A program made the position numbers and the translations under genes. Below are positions 17,309 to 25,183 of a DNA stretch of 64,000 nucleotides, piece by piece. Below the pieces are notes generated by a model. It saw only the letters and a list, made by a program, of their open reading frames with translations, was not told where the DNA came from and ran no database searches. The first letter of the stretch is position 1. Each line of letters starts with the position of its first letter. This stretch comes from Haloarcula marismortui ATCC 43049 (GTDB taxonomy: Archaea > Halobacteriota > Halobacteria > Halobacteriales > Haloarculaceae), in NCBI RefSeq assembly GCF_000011085.1, contig NC_006396.1, positions 620,001 through 684,000 of the forward strand, given 5' to 3'.

Positions 17309-17992
17309 CTACCATGCCTCGCCGCTGGCGAGGTCGACCTCGCTGTCGCCCTTCTCCGAGGGACAGATGTCCGCGAGCACGCACGCCTCGCAGTCGGCCG
17401 AGCGCGCACCACACACGGCTCGCCCGTGGTCGATGAGCAGGTGCGTAAACTGTTGCCACTCGCTCTCCGGCACCACGTCGAGCAGGTCCTGCTCGATGGC
17501 TTCCGGGCGCTCTTCTTCGGTGAGCTCCAGCCGCCGCGAGAGCCGCTGGACGTGCGTGTCGACCACGATGCCCTCGACGATGTCGTGGCCATGCTGGAGG
17601 ACGACGTTCGCCGTTTTACGGCCGACACCCGGGAGGTCAGTGAGGGCGGACATCGTGTCCGGGACCTCGCCGTCGTGTTCTTCGGTCAGAATCTCACCGA
17701 TTCCCTGGAGATAGCCGCCCTTGTTGTTGTGGAACGTTATGCCGTAGATGTCCTCAGCGAGTTGCTCCTCGGAGGCCGCAGCGTAGTCCTCGGCACCCTG
17801 GTACTTCTCGAATAGGTCTGCTGTGACCTCATTGACTCGCTCATCGGTACACTGCGCCGAAAGGACGACGGCAATTAGCAGTTCCAGGCGGCTACTGTAG
17901 TTCAGTGAAATCGTCGAGTCGGGGTATTCCTCATGTAGTCGGTCGACGACCTCTGTTGCCTGTTCCTCGCGTGACTCCAGCGGCGTTCCCAT
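17309..17992 (-). CDS. nth: Endonuclease III (DNA glycosylase/AP lyase)
   Basis: 227-aa base-excision repair enzyme that removes oxidised pyrimidines and cleaves abasic sites. The helix-hairpin-helix LPGVGRKTANVVL holds the catalytic Lys, and the catalytic Asp is in VVDTHVQRLSRR. The C-terminal iron-sulfur cluster ligands are CGARSADCEACVLADIC (C-x6-C-x2-C-x5-C). Length and motif order are standard. Confidence 0.95.
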   Translation of the reverse strand: MGTPLESREEQATEVVDRLHEEYPDSTISLNYSSRLELLIAVVLSAQCTDERVNEVTADLFEKYQGAEDYAAASEEQLAEDIYGITFHNNKGGYLQGIGEILTEEHDGEVPDTMSALTDLPGVGRKTANVVLQHGHDIVEGIVVDTHVQRLSRRLELTEEERPEAIEQDLLDVVPESEWQQFTHLLIDHGRAVCGARSADCEACVLADICPSEKGDSEVDLASGEAW

Positions 17993-18109
17993 ACCGCAGG
18001 GCAGTGCTGGGTTCCCTTTGGCGTGTCGTTCTCAACTGCCTAGTATGTGTATGGTGTCACTTCACATACCACGACAACACCCTTGTATCATCTGCGAGTG
18101 GTTTCACGC

Positions 18110-18628
18110 GTGTCAGGACCAGCGTTCATCCACGGTGAGCGCGTGACGCTCCACCCGCAGCAAGCAACCGATAGCGACCTGCTACAGCAGCTATTAAACG
18201 AGCCGCAGGTCCGGCACAACATCGGGTTCAACGAGCCACTCTCCGAGCCAGCCGCCGAAGACCTCAACGCCCGTGGTGCTGACACGCACTTCGTCGTCTG
18301 TGTGGACGATGATCCGGTGGGAACGTGTATGTTGCACGAAGACCACCACCCGTGGGGATTCGGTGTGCTCGGGTACTCGATCTGTCCGGACCACTGGGGC
18401 AACGGCTACGCGACCGATGCTGTGGACTGTCTCGCACAGTATGCGTTTCAGGAACTGCGACTGAACAAACTCGGTGCGGACTGCTACGCCACCAACCCGG
18501 CCTCCGCACGTGTGCTGGAAAAAGTGGGATTCCAGCAGGAGGGACGACGGCGCGACCACGCCTTCGTCAACGGCGACTACGTAGATCTGCTGGAGTACGG
18601 CCTGCTCGCCGATAACTGGGCTCCATGA
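18110..18628 (+). CDS. GNAT acetyltransferase (RimJ/RimL-like), copy 1
   Basis: 172-aa N-acetyltransferase. The acetyl-CoA site is marked by DHWGNGYATDAVDCLAQYAF, followed by NPASARVLEKVGFQQEG, typical of RimJ/RimL-type enzymes that modify protein N termini or small amines. I choose the GTG at 18110 because the encoded VSGPAFIHGERVTL aligns with the N terminus of the next gene (MPGPAFLRGETVTL); an in-frame ATG lies 63 nt upstream. It is the upstream half of a tandem duplicate pair. Confidence 0.8.
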   Translation: MSGPAFIHGERVTLHPQQATDSDLLQQLLNEPQVRHNIGFNEPLSEPAAEDLNARGADTHFVVCVDDDPVGTCMLHEDHHPWGFGVLGYSICPDHWGNGYATDAVDCLAQYAFQELRLNKLGADCYATNPASARVLEKVGFQQEGRRRDHAFVNGDYVDLLEYGLLADNWAP

Positions 18629-18683
18629 AGCTCACTCACACACCTTCCGAAGCTTCTTTCAGCACCCCTTCGTCGGGTTACAT

Positions 18684-19223
18684 ATGCCCGGACCAGCATT
18701 CCTCCGGGGCGAAACAGTAACGCTCCGAACGGTCGAAGGCGAAGATGTCGAGTTCCTGCAAGAGACAGTCAACAATCCGGATGTCAGGCACGGTCTCTCG
18801 GCCACAGAGCCGATCTCCGAACAGGCTGAGCGTGAGTGGGTCGAATCCGTCACCAGCGGCGAGACTGATGACGTGCATCTGCTCATCTGCGTCGACGGCG
18901 AGGCGGTCGGTATAATCGGTCTGAACGATGTCACAGACCGGATCGGAATGGCCGAACTTGGCTACTGGCTCACGCCGGATGCGTGGGGCAACGGCTACGC
19001 GACCGACGCCGCCCGGAGGCTCACCGAGTACGCCTTTCAGGAGCGTCGATTCCATCGAGTGTACGCGAAGGTCTTCGTCGGCAACGAGGGCTCCCAGCGC
19101 GTGCTTGAAAAGACGGGGTTCCAGCGAGAGGGGACGCTGCGGGACCACTGGTTCCGCGATGGCCGCTACGAAGACGTGTACATCTACGGTCTGTTAGAGG
19201 GCGAACTGGACCACGGTGAGTAG
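18684..19223 (+). CDS. GNAT acetyltransferase (RimJ/RimL-like), copy 2
   Basis: 179-aa paralogue of the preceding gene. The two share opening sequence, the DAWGNGYATDAARRLTEYAF acetyl-CoA loop, RVLEKTGFQREGTLRDHWF and overall length. The acceptor is unknown. It lies 55 nt after copy 1 and its stop codon abuts the stop of the convergent redoxin-like gene with no spacer. Divergence between the copies is moderate, so the duplication is not recent. Confidence 0.85.
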   Translation: MPGPAFLRGETVTLRTVEGEDVEFLQETVNNPDVRHGLSATEPISEQAEREWVESVTSGETDDVHLLICVDGEAVGIIGLNDVTDRIGMAELGYWLTPDAWGNGYATDAARRLTEYAFQERRFHRVYAKVFVGNEGSQRVLEKTGFQREGTLRDHWFRDGRYEDVYIYGLLEGELDHGE

Positions 19224-19679
19224 CTACAACTCAGCAAGGCCACGCAGAACCGTGTCGATGGCCGGCATGGTCCCGTCGGTGTCGTCGAACACAGTTGCCA
19301 CCTGAACACGACATCGCTGGTCGACGACGAACGCCGCTCGTTGGATACTCCCGCCCTGTTTTCGGACGCCGAACTGCGTAGCGACGCCGTGAGTGTCGGC
19401 CAGCAGCGGGTAGGGAAGCGACAACGCCGCCGCGAGCGACCGGCAGTCGTCGATACCTGCTGGGAGAACGCCAAAGACAGCCACGGCATCCGATACGCTC
19501 GCCCAGTCTGCATCGGCCAGCGCACTGAGGACGGTCCGCGACTCGGGGTCGTCGCCGGGAACGAACGCCACGACCGCCGGCGCGCGGTTCGTCGCAGCCG
19601 ACAACCGATAGGCACCAGCACCTCCGTCCGCGGTCCCTTGCAGGTCGAAATCCGGGGCAGGGTCACCAGGGGAGAGCAT
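19224..19679 (-). CDS. Redoxin-domain protein lacking the peroxidatic cysteine
   Basis: 151 aa with the thioredoxin-fold outline of a peroxiredoxin: MLSPGDPAPDFDL at the N terminus, then APAVVAFVPGDDPESRTVL where AhpC/Bcp proteins have the PxxxTxxC active site. The cysteine is absent (DPESRT). Two other Cys occur, in GIDDCRSLAA and QRCRVQV. Later segments (YPLLADTHGVATQFGV, RAAFVVDQ) keep the fold. It is thus probably a non-peroxidase member of the family or a binding protein. Confidence 0.7.
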   Translation of the reverse strand: MLSPGDPAPDFDLQGTADGGAGAYRLSAATNRAPAVVAFVPGDDPESRTVLSALADADWASVSDAVAVFGVLPAGIDDCRSLAAALSLPYPLLADTHGVATQFGVRKQGGSIQRAAFVVDQRCRVQVATVFDDTDGTMPAIDTVLRGLAEL

Positions 19680-19876
19680 ACCGAGCGAACGGGAAAGCAG
19701 GGTAAAAGTCCCGCGGCCCGAACAGACGACTGGTACCCGTGTGCCGGTAGTGCTACTGGGAAGACAGAATTAGCCCGACAATCGGTTTCGGAAGTGCTGC
19801 ATGGTACTGACTCCCCGCGCCGCGGACGTTTCAGTCGCAAAGAAGCTTTATAAGCCATCCGACCAACCACCGTCGT

Positions 19877-20182
19877 ATGGGAATGGAGAATCTACCACAA
19901 GAGATTACAGCCCTCGTGGGTCGCGAGGTGTATTCGAAAAACGGCGTGTTCGTCGGCGAAGTCGAGGACCTTCGGCTGGAACTCGACCGCAAGGAAGTGA
20001 CAGGGCTGGCACTCCACCAGCTTAACACGGAGCTGTTTGACGAAGAGGTGAACGCGTCGCGAGGCGTCATCATTCCGTACCGGTGGGTCCAGGCTGTCGG
20101 CGATGTCGTTATCGTCAGCGACATTGTCGAACGGCTCCGCCAGCCCGAGGCCGGCGACGAAGAAGAAGAAGTCCCCGCCTAG
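19877..20182 (+). CDS. PRC-barrel domain protein
   Basis: 101-aa protein consisting of a single PRC-barrel: ITALVGREVYSKNGVFVGEV, a central acidic stretch, and RGVIIPYRWVQAVGDVVIVSD. Archaeal stand-alone PRC-barrel proteins are linked to RNA processing and, in haloarchaea, to cell division (CdpB family); which applies here is not decidable. A second ATG six bases in is an alternative start. TATA-like CTTTATAAG stands upstream at about 19846-19854. Its stop codon overlaps that of the convergent DHH gene. Confidence 0.8.
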   Translation: MGMENLPQEITALVGREVYSKNGVFVGEVEDLRLELDRKEVTGLALHQLNTELFDEEVNASRGVIIPYRWVQAVGDVVIVSDIVERLRQPEAGDEEEEVPA

Positions 20183-21645
20183 TTACCGTTCGAACTCTCG
20201 CTACTGGAACTGTCGACACCCATTGCTTCGAACAGTTTCCGCTTAACTGCTTCTTCAGTGAGTTCCAGCAGTGTATCTCTGTTGTCATCGCTGGTATCGA
20301 GGCCAGTGAAGATGCCCAGCGGTATCTCGACGCTGGCGTCGGTGGAGTGGCCCGCTGTCTCGCCCATCCCGCCGAACGCGTCTGATAGTACTTTGCCGAT
20401 GTTCATCCGGATGTCCTTGGACCGAGCGGCGAGATAGATTGTATCATCGGCGATAGCGAACACCGCTGTGGTCGTGATGCCCTCCAGATTGAGGAGGTGC
20501 TGGGCCGCCTGTGCCAGCGCATCGCGGTCCCGAATGAACCCGGCGTTGGAGACGAGGTGGCTTCCCTGCACCTCGCGGTTCCGAATCGCTTCGGCAAGCA
20601 CGTCCAGCGTTTCCGGACTCATCGACGGCGATTCGACCTGTTCGAGCGTGTCGTGGTCGGCGAACGGATACAGGTACGCCGCGGCAGTCAGGTCCGCCGG
20701 CGTCGTATCTCGCTTGAAATCCAGCGTCTCGGCGCGGATGCCATACAGCAGTGCCGTGGCGACGCTCTGGTCGAGGTTGAGGTCCAGTTCCTGAATGTAC
20801 TTCGTCAGGATCGTCGACGTGGCCGAGATATTCGGCCGGATATCGGAGAAGGCGGCGTCGTGTTCCAGTTCGTGCTCGTGCTCGTAGTGGTCGATGACGA
20901 TATCGACCGACTCGACAGCCGGTTCGCCTCCCTTGGCAACGTCCACCAGCGCGAACGTGTCGTACTCATCGAGGTTGACATCCTCGTTCGAGGTTAGCTC
21001 GATACCGAGGAGATTAACGAACGCGCGGTTCTCCTGATGCCCGATCTCGCCCTCGTAGATGATGTCGGCGTCCACGTCGCGGCTTGCGGCGATGGCCCGC
21101 AACGCCGCCGCCGAGGCGATGGAGTCCGGGTCCGGCGACCGGTGGATAAGTATCGCCATGCGTTCTTCGGTCCCGTCAATGACATCCCCCAGCTGTGAGG
21201 CCTTGTACTCCAGTTCACCCGTTTCCAGCGCTCGAAGCGCCGAATCGGCGATGACCGCGGAGGGATTGATGACCACGTCCGCACCGAGTTCCGTGAGGTC
21301 GTCGGCAGACACCGGGTCGTCGGCGCGGGCGACGATGAACTGCTCGCCGCCGGACTCCCGGATGTTCCGGACCGCTTCGGCGTTGGCGTTCACGTCCGGT
21401 GACATGATGAGCACCACGTCGCGGTCGGCGACCGTCTGGGCGACGTCAGTCTCGCAGATGTCTGCCTGCTGTGCGTTGAGGTCCTGATCGCGGAGCGCCT
21501 CGACTCGCCCCTCGTCCGCGTCGAGGATGAGGACGTCTTTCCCCTCCTCGACGAGTTCTTCCGCCACGGCGTGGCCAACACTCCCACACCCGAGGATGGC
21601 GTAGGTCGACATAGAGGCCATCGTGATGCCGCTGGCTGTACTCAT
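20179..21645 (-). CDS. TrkA-N plus DHH/DHHA1 phosphoesterase protein
   Basis: 488-aa protein. Residues ~12-130 are a TrkA-N (RCK) Rossmann domain with AILGCGSVGHAVAEELVEEG. Residues ~165-330 form a DHH domain: HRSPDPDSIASAAAL provides the DxD metal motif, and the eponymous motif reads IDHYEHEHE rather than DHH. The C terminus has the DHHA1 glycine segment (FGGMGETAGHSTDASVEIPL). Such proteins are thought to hydrolyse cyclic dinucleotides or short oligonucleotides under nucleotide or ion control. Its end overlaps the PRC-barrel gene by four bases. Confidence 0.82.
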   Translation of the reverse strand: MSTASGITMASMSTYAILGCGSVGHAVAEELVEEGKDVLILDADEGRVEALRDQDLNAQQADICETDVAQTVADRDVVLIMSPDVNANAEAVRNIRESGGEQFIVARADDPVSADDLTELGADVVINPSAVIADSALRALETGELEYKASQLGDVIDGTEERMAILIHRSPDPDSIASAAALRAIAASRDVDADIIYEGEIGHQENRAFVNLLGIELTSNEDVNLDEYDTFALVDVAKGGEPAVESVDIVIDHYEHEHELEHDAAFSDIRPNISATSTILTKYIQELDLNLDQSVATALLYGIRAETLDFKRDTTPADLTAAAYLYPFADHDTLEQVESPSMSPETLDVLAEAIRNREVQGSHLVSNAGFIRDRDALAQAAQHLLNLEGITTTAVFAIADDTIYLAARSKDIRMNIGKVLSDAFGGMGETAGHSTDASVEIPLGIFTGLDTSDDNRDTLLELTEEAVKRKLFEAMGVDSSSSESSNGN

Positions 21646-21900
21646 TAGTGTCTGTATCGCTTGGCGTCAAGCCTCTTTAATGCCAGCTATTTCTCCAACA
21701 ACTGGGAACGGCTTCCTGAAAAGCCGGCCCGAGGGGCCGTCAATCGCCATCTAACACGGTCACAGTCGTGCCCCAAACGACACCGATGATAGCCGATCGC
21801 CGCTAGCCGACTGGTGTGTGCAAGAAACGTGGGACCAACCGACACGAGGCGTTCGAATGAAAACCTATTTTACCGGGCCGTCCAGAGAACTGAGTGCACT

Positions 21901-21974
21901 GGGCCGGTAGCTCAGTCTGGCAGAGCGACGGCCTCTTAAGCCGTCGGTCGAGGGTTCAAATCCCTTCCGGCCCG
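21901..21974 (+). tRNA. tRNA-Lys (CTT)
   Basis: Complete cloverleaf of 74 nt. The acceptor stem pairs GGGCCGG with CCGGCCC, discriminator G. The D arm has TAGCTCAGTCTGGCAGAGC. The anticodon stem GACGGC/GCCGTC encloses CTCTTAA with anticodon CTT. The T arm is AGGGTTCAAATCCCT. A TATA-like CTATTTTAC lies about 31 nt upstream (21867-21875). No CCA is encoded. Copies of its 3' 22 nt follow downstream. Confidence 0.95.
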
Positions 21975-22315
21975 CTTTTGCGACGAACACTTCGTGAGGA
22001 GCAAAGCGGCTACGAAGCGGTTTTGAACGATGGAACGAGCGACCTGTGGGAGCGAAGTTCCGGTGGTTCAAATCCCTTCCGGCCCGTTTTCCTGCGAACG
22101 ACAGCGAGCAGTGAAAACGTTCGAAGGATTTGAATCAGGGAGGTCGCGCGGAGCGAAGCGAGCACGTCCGACCGTGGTTCAAATCCCTTCCGGCCCGCTA
22201 TTACTGTGGCTCGCAAATCCGCGAGCCACTGGTGTAGTAGGAGACATTTGAGCCAGAGAGGGCGCGAAGCCCGAAGCGAACACGCCCGACCGTGATTTGG
22301 CTCTCTTCCGACCCG
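21953..22315 (+). repeat. Array of repeated tRNA-Lys 3' ends with hairpin spacers
   Basis: The 22-nt tRNA tail GGTTCAAATCCCTTCCGGCC(CG) occurs inside the tRNA (21953-21974), then exactly at 22065-22086 and 22176-22197, and as a degenerate copy at 22294-22315. Intervals are 112, 111 and 118 nt. Ahead of each extra copy lies an inverted partner (for example GGATTTGAATCA at 22127-22138 facing TGGTTCAAATCC), with a purine-rich GAGCGAAGCGAGC-type core between. The units have no 5' tRNA half, so they are not tRNA genes. This 354-nt gap contains no convincing protein gene. Confidence 0.85.
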
Positions 22316-22328
22316 TTAGGCAGGCCAG

Positions 22329-22769
22329 TTAGCCGTCCAGTTGCTTTCGCATCTTGACGTGTGGGATGCCTGCTTCCTCGAATTCGTCGCTAACCGTCTC
22401 ATAGCCGAGCTGCTGGTAAAATGGTTCAACGTGGGTCTGTGCGTGGAGTTTGAGTTCGGTTGCGCCGTCGTCCCGAGCGGCGTCTTCGACAGCCCGCATC
22501 AGCGCTGCGCCGACGCCATCGCCCCGATATGGCTCGCGGACCGCAACTCGCTCAACCTTGCCGACCGTGGACTCGGGAAACCGGAGCCGAGCAGTCCCGA
22601 CAGGATACTCGTCATCACGGGCCAGAAACTGGACCGCATCCGAGTCGTTTCCATCGAGTTCCTCGTCCTCGGAGACGCCTTGTTCCTCGACGAACACTGC
22701 TGTTCTGACGGCTGTTGCCGCATCTTCGAACGCATCCCAGGTGCCGGCACTGATTTCCAAGTCGCCCAT
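22329..22769 (-). CDS. GNAT acetyltransferase (ElaA/YitI-like)
   Basis: 146-aa acetyltransferase from the ATG at 22769; an in-frame ATG 39 nt upstream is possible. Family features are AVFVEEQGVSEDEELDGNDS near the N terminus (common in ElaA-like enzymes), FLARDDEYPVGTARLRF, and the acetyl-CoA loop VREPYRGDGVGAALMRAVE followed by HAQTHVEPFYQQLGYE. The substrate is unknown. It is divergent from a small acidic zinc-type protein gene. Confidence 0.8.
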   Translation of the reverse strand: MGDLEISAGTWDAFEDAATAVRTAVFVEEQGVSEDEELDGNDSDAVQFLARDDEYPVGTARLRFPESTVGKVERVAVREPYRGDGVGAALMRAVEDAARDDGATELKLHAQTHVEPFYQQLGYETVSDEFEEAGIPHVKMRKQLDG

Positions 22770-22856
22770 GTCCGCGACTTCGAGCGGGTCCCCTGTATGT
22801 GCTGTCACTGGGAATCGCCGAAACCATCAACACAGATGCGGGTGAAGCGGGCACGT

Positions 22857-23081
22857 ATGACGTACGACTACGCTCGCGACCACGAGCACGAACTGTCGGC
22901 GGAGTATCTGTACGCCTCTGACGCGGAGGTTCTGGGAATCTACGACGCCGATGACTCTCTTCAGGTCGACGTGGCGGTCATCTGTCCCGAGTGCAGTGAG
23001 ACACTCCGTCTGGAGACGACTGTCGACAAAGTCACGTCGTCCGGGACGGAACTGCCGCTGGACGAAGACTACTACGACTGA
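22857..23081 (+). CDS. Small acidic protein with a CxxC pair
   Basis: 74 aa starting MTYDYARDHEHELSAEYLY; an in-frame ATG 21 nt upstream is an alternative. One CPEC motif (VICPECSETLRLE) suggests a half zinc knuckle, with His residues near the N terminus as possible further ligands. The rest is acidic and beta-rich. Function unknown. It lies ahead of another short cysteine protein and the convergent guaB gene. Confidence 0.65.
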   Translation: MTYDYARDHEHELSAEYLYASDAEVLGIYDADDSLQVDVAVICPECSETLRLETTVDKVTSSGTELPLDEDYYD

Positions 23082-23131
23082 CGGACACTCCCGAAATGAT
23101 TTTTTTCGCGGCGCGAGTATATTGGGCCGCT

Positions 23132-23248
23132 ATGTCCGACTTCGACACGTTCGAGTGTGCGAGCTGTGGTGCGTCGTTCAAAGCGTATCCCGACGCAAAT
23201 GCGGCACAGAAAGAAGCGTGTAGTCCGGCCTGCGAAACCACATTATAG
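23132..23248 (+). CDS. 38-residue zinc-finger protein
   Basis: A very short frame, MSDFDTFECASCGASFKAYP onward, with two cysteine pairs: ECASCG and, 19 residues after its second Cys, CSPAC. This is a minimal zinc ribbon of the kind abundant in haloarchaea. GAGTATATT, a TATA element, sits about 20-28 nt before the ATG, implying a leaderless message. It runs towards guaB. Function unknown; such mini-proteins are often regulators or subunit stabilisers. Confidence 0.65.
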   Translation: MSDFDTFECASCGASFKAYPDANAAQKEACSPACETTL

Positions 23249-23285
23249 TCGGCTTCGACTTTCTTGCGTTCCTCGGTCAACAGCG

Positions 23286-24770
23286 TTAGTTGTCGGGGCT
23301 GTAGTTGGGTGCTTCGTCCGTAATCATCACGTCGTGTGGGTGGCTCTCCTGCTGTCCCGCGGCAGAGACCCGAACAAACTCGGCGCGTTGCTTGAACTCG
23401 GGTATCGTCTCGGCTCCGACGTAGCCCATCCCGGACTGCATCCCGCCGACGAGCTGGTGGAGTTCGGAGGCCAGCGAGCCCTTGTACGGTGTCGCGGCTT
23501 CGACGCCTTCGGGGACGAACTCCTCGCCCTCTTCGTCGTCCTTGAGGTAGCGTTCGCCGCCGCCCTCGTTCATCGCGCCGACGCTGCCCATGCCGCGGTA
23601 CTGCTTGTACTTCTTGCCGTTCATCGTGATGACGCGGCCCGGAGCCTCGTCGGTCCCGGCGAAGTACGAACCGAGCATCACCGCGTCAGCGCCCGCGGCG
23701 ATGGCCTTGATGGCGTCGCCGGAGTACCGGATGCCGCCGTCGGCGATGACCGGCACGTCGTGCTGGCTCGCCACGTCGGCGACCTGCGCAACGGCGGTGA
23801 TCTGTGGCATCCCCGACCCGGTGACCACACGAGTCGTACAGATGGAGCCGGGGCCGATACCCACCTTGACGCCGTCGGCGAAGTCGACGACGGCCTCAGC
23901 GGCTTCCCGGGTCCCGATGTTGCCGACGACCACGTCAGCGTCTACTTCGGCCTTGATCTCGCGGGCGCTCTCGATGACGTTCGCGTTGTGGGCGTGCGCA
24001 CAGTCGATGAACAGGATGTCAGCACCGGCCTCGTCGGCGACCTGCGCGCGGTCCATCTCGAAGGGGCCGACGGCGGCACCACAGCGGAGCGAGCCGTCGT
24101 CTGCGCGGGCAGCCTGGTCGTACTCGCGACGTTGGAGGATGCCCTGCATCGTGACCAGTCCGACGAGTCGGTTCTCGCCATCGACAATAGGGACGCGCTC
24201 GATCTTGTGGTCGTACATCAGTTCCAGCGCCTCGCGGGGCGTCACATCTTCGGGGGCGGTGACGACTTCGTCAGTCATCGCATCCGTGACGGCGTCGTCC
24301 TCGCCGACCTCCAGATACGGCCGGATGTCCGTCCCGGAGATGATGCCCAGCACTTCGCCGTTGTCGTCGTCGACGACCGGCGCGCCGGAAACGCCCTCGT
24401 GTTCCATCATCTCGTCGACCTCGCGGACGGTCTGGTTCGGGCTGGCCGTCACGACATCGCGGATAATGAGCTCGTCGGCGCGTTTGACCCGCTCGATCTC
24501 GGTCGCCATCTGGTCGGCGTTCATGTTGCGGTGGAGGACGCCAATGCCGCCCTGGCGTGCCATCGCGATCGCCATGTCACTCTCGGTGACGGTGTCCATT
24601 GCCGCGGAGACAACGGGGACGGTCAGTTCGACCGATTTCGAGACCCGCGTTGTGGTATCTGCCTCGTCGGGTTCGACACGGGACTCCTTGGGTCTGAGGA
24701 GTACGTCGTCGAACGTCAGCGCCTCCGGCACTCGGAGCTTCTCTGAGAAAGGCTCGGAATCGTTCGCCAT
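23286..24770 (-). CDS. guaB: IMP dehydrogenase
   Basis: 494-aa enzyme that oxidises IMP to XMP, the committed step of GMP synthesis. The N terminus LRVPEALTFDDVLLRP is diagnostic. Two CBS domains occupy about residues 90-215. The catalytic loop is GPGSICTTRVVTGSG with the active-site Cys, the phosphate site is MGSYFAGTDEAPG, and the flap has YRGMGSVGAM. The start is fixed at MANDSEPFSEK. Regulation through the CBS domains by purine nucleotides is known for the family. Confidence 0.96.
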   Translation of the reverse strand: MANDSEPFSEKLRVPEALTFDDVLLRPKESRVEPDEADTTTRVSKSVELTVPVVSAAMDTVTESDMAIAMARQGGIGVLHRNMNADQMATEIERVKRADELIIRDVVTASPNQTVREVDEMMEHEGVSGAPVVDDDNGEVLGIISGTDIRPYLEVGEDDAVTDAMTDEVVTAPEDVTPREALELMYDHKIERVPIVDGENRLVGLVTMQGILQRREYDQAARADDGSLRCGAAVGPFEMDRAQVADEAGADILFIDCAHAHNANVIESAREIKAEVDADVVVGNIGTREAAEAVVDFADGVKVGIGPGSICTTRVVTGSGMPQITAVAQVADVASQHDVPVIADGGIRYSGDAIKAIAAGADAVMLGSYFAGTDEAPGRVITMNGKKYKQYRGMGSVGAMNEGGGERYLKDDEEGEEFVPEGVEAATPYKGSLASELHQLVGGMQSGMGYVGAETIPEFKQRAEFVRVSAAGQQESHPHDVMITDEAPNYSPDN

Positions 24771-25183
24771 GTAAATCGTCAACGACGGCCCGGCAAAAAC
24801 GTTGCGAGACTCGGCGCTACGTGAGGTTCGATGCCACACGTCTCTCTGGCACCCCGTTCCAGAAATCCGCTATCGGTCTCTCATTTGTCACTCCCTGGTC
24901 CCGAAGGTGAGACATTCGTCCACAAACAACGGGCTATTCCGGAGAAACGGTGGCGTATGTGCGCAGTTCTCACGCAACGGTTATGTGCGAATGAAGGATA
25001 ATTAAAAACATGCGACTCACCGAACCCGCACGGAACGGTACTGCCCGTCAGATGACGTCCACAGCGTCGGGCAATACAGCGTTCACGTGGTTCGGTAAGA
25101 AGTTCTGGCAATTCTGTCGTGTTCGTCAGGACCGAGTGAGAACCTCCCGACGGGAGTTGGGTTACGCTCAACCGTAGCACGAC
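24771..25183. other. 413-nt intergenic region between guaB and the DUF5794 gene
   Basis: Divergent control region. No RNA or clear protein gene is visible. A TATA-like ATAATTAAAA ends at about 25008, directly before an ATG at 25010 that opens a 55-codon frame (MRLTEPARNGTARQM, ending 25177) of basic, non-haloarchaeal composition. Because haloarchaeal proteins are normally acidic and the TATA is too close for transcription of that ATG, I do not call a gene. The remainder holds the guaB promoter. Confidence 0.4.

Noticed and set aside
22011-22197. Additional tRNA genes after tRNA-Lys
   Set aside because: Only the T-arm and acceptor 3' half are repeated; no D arm, anticodon stem or 5' acceptor strand can be formed.
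21953-22315. CRISPR array
   Set aside because: Only three good repeats, intervals of ~111 nt with ~90-nt structured spacers that resemble each other, and no cas genes.
23157-24746. Plus-strand 529-codon frame opposite guaB
   Set aside because: Full antisense overlap with an unmistakable IMP dehydrogenase.
25010-25177. 55-codon frame before the DUF5794 gene
   Set aside because: Basic composition, start only a couple of bases after the TATA-like run, and no recognisable features.
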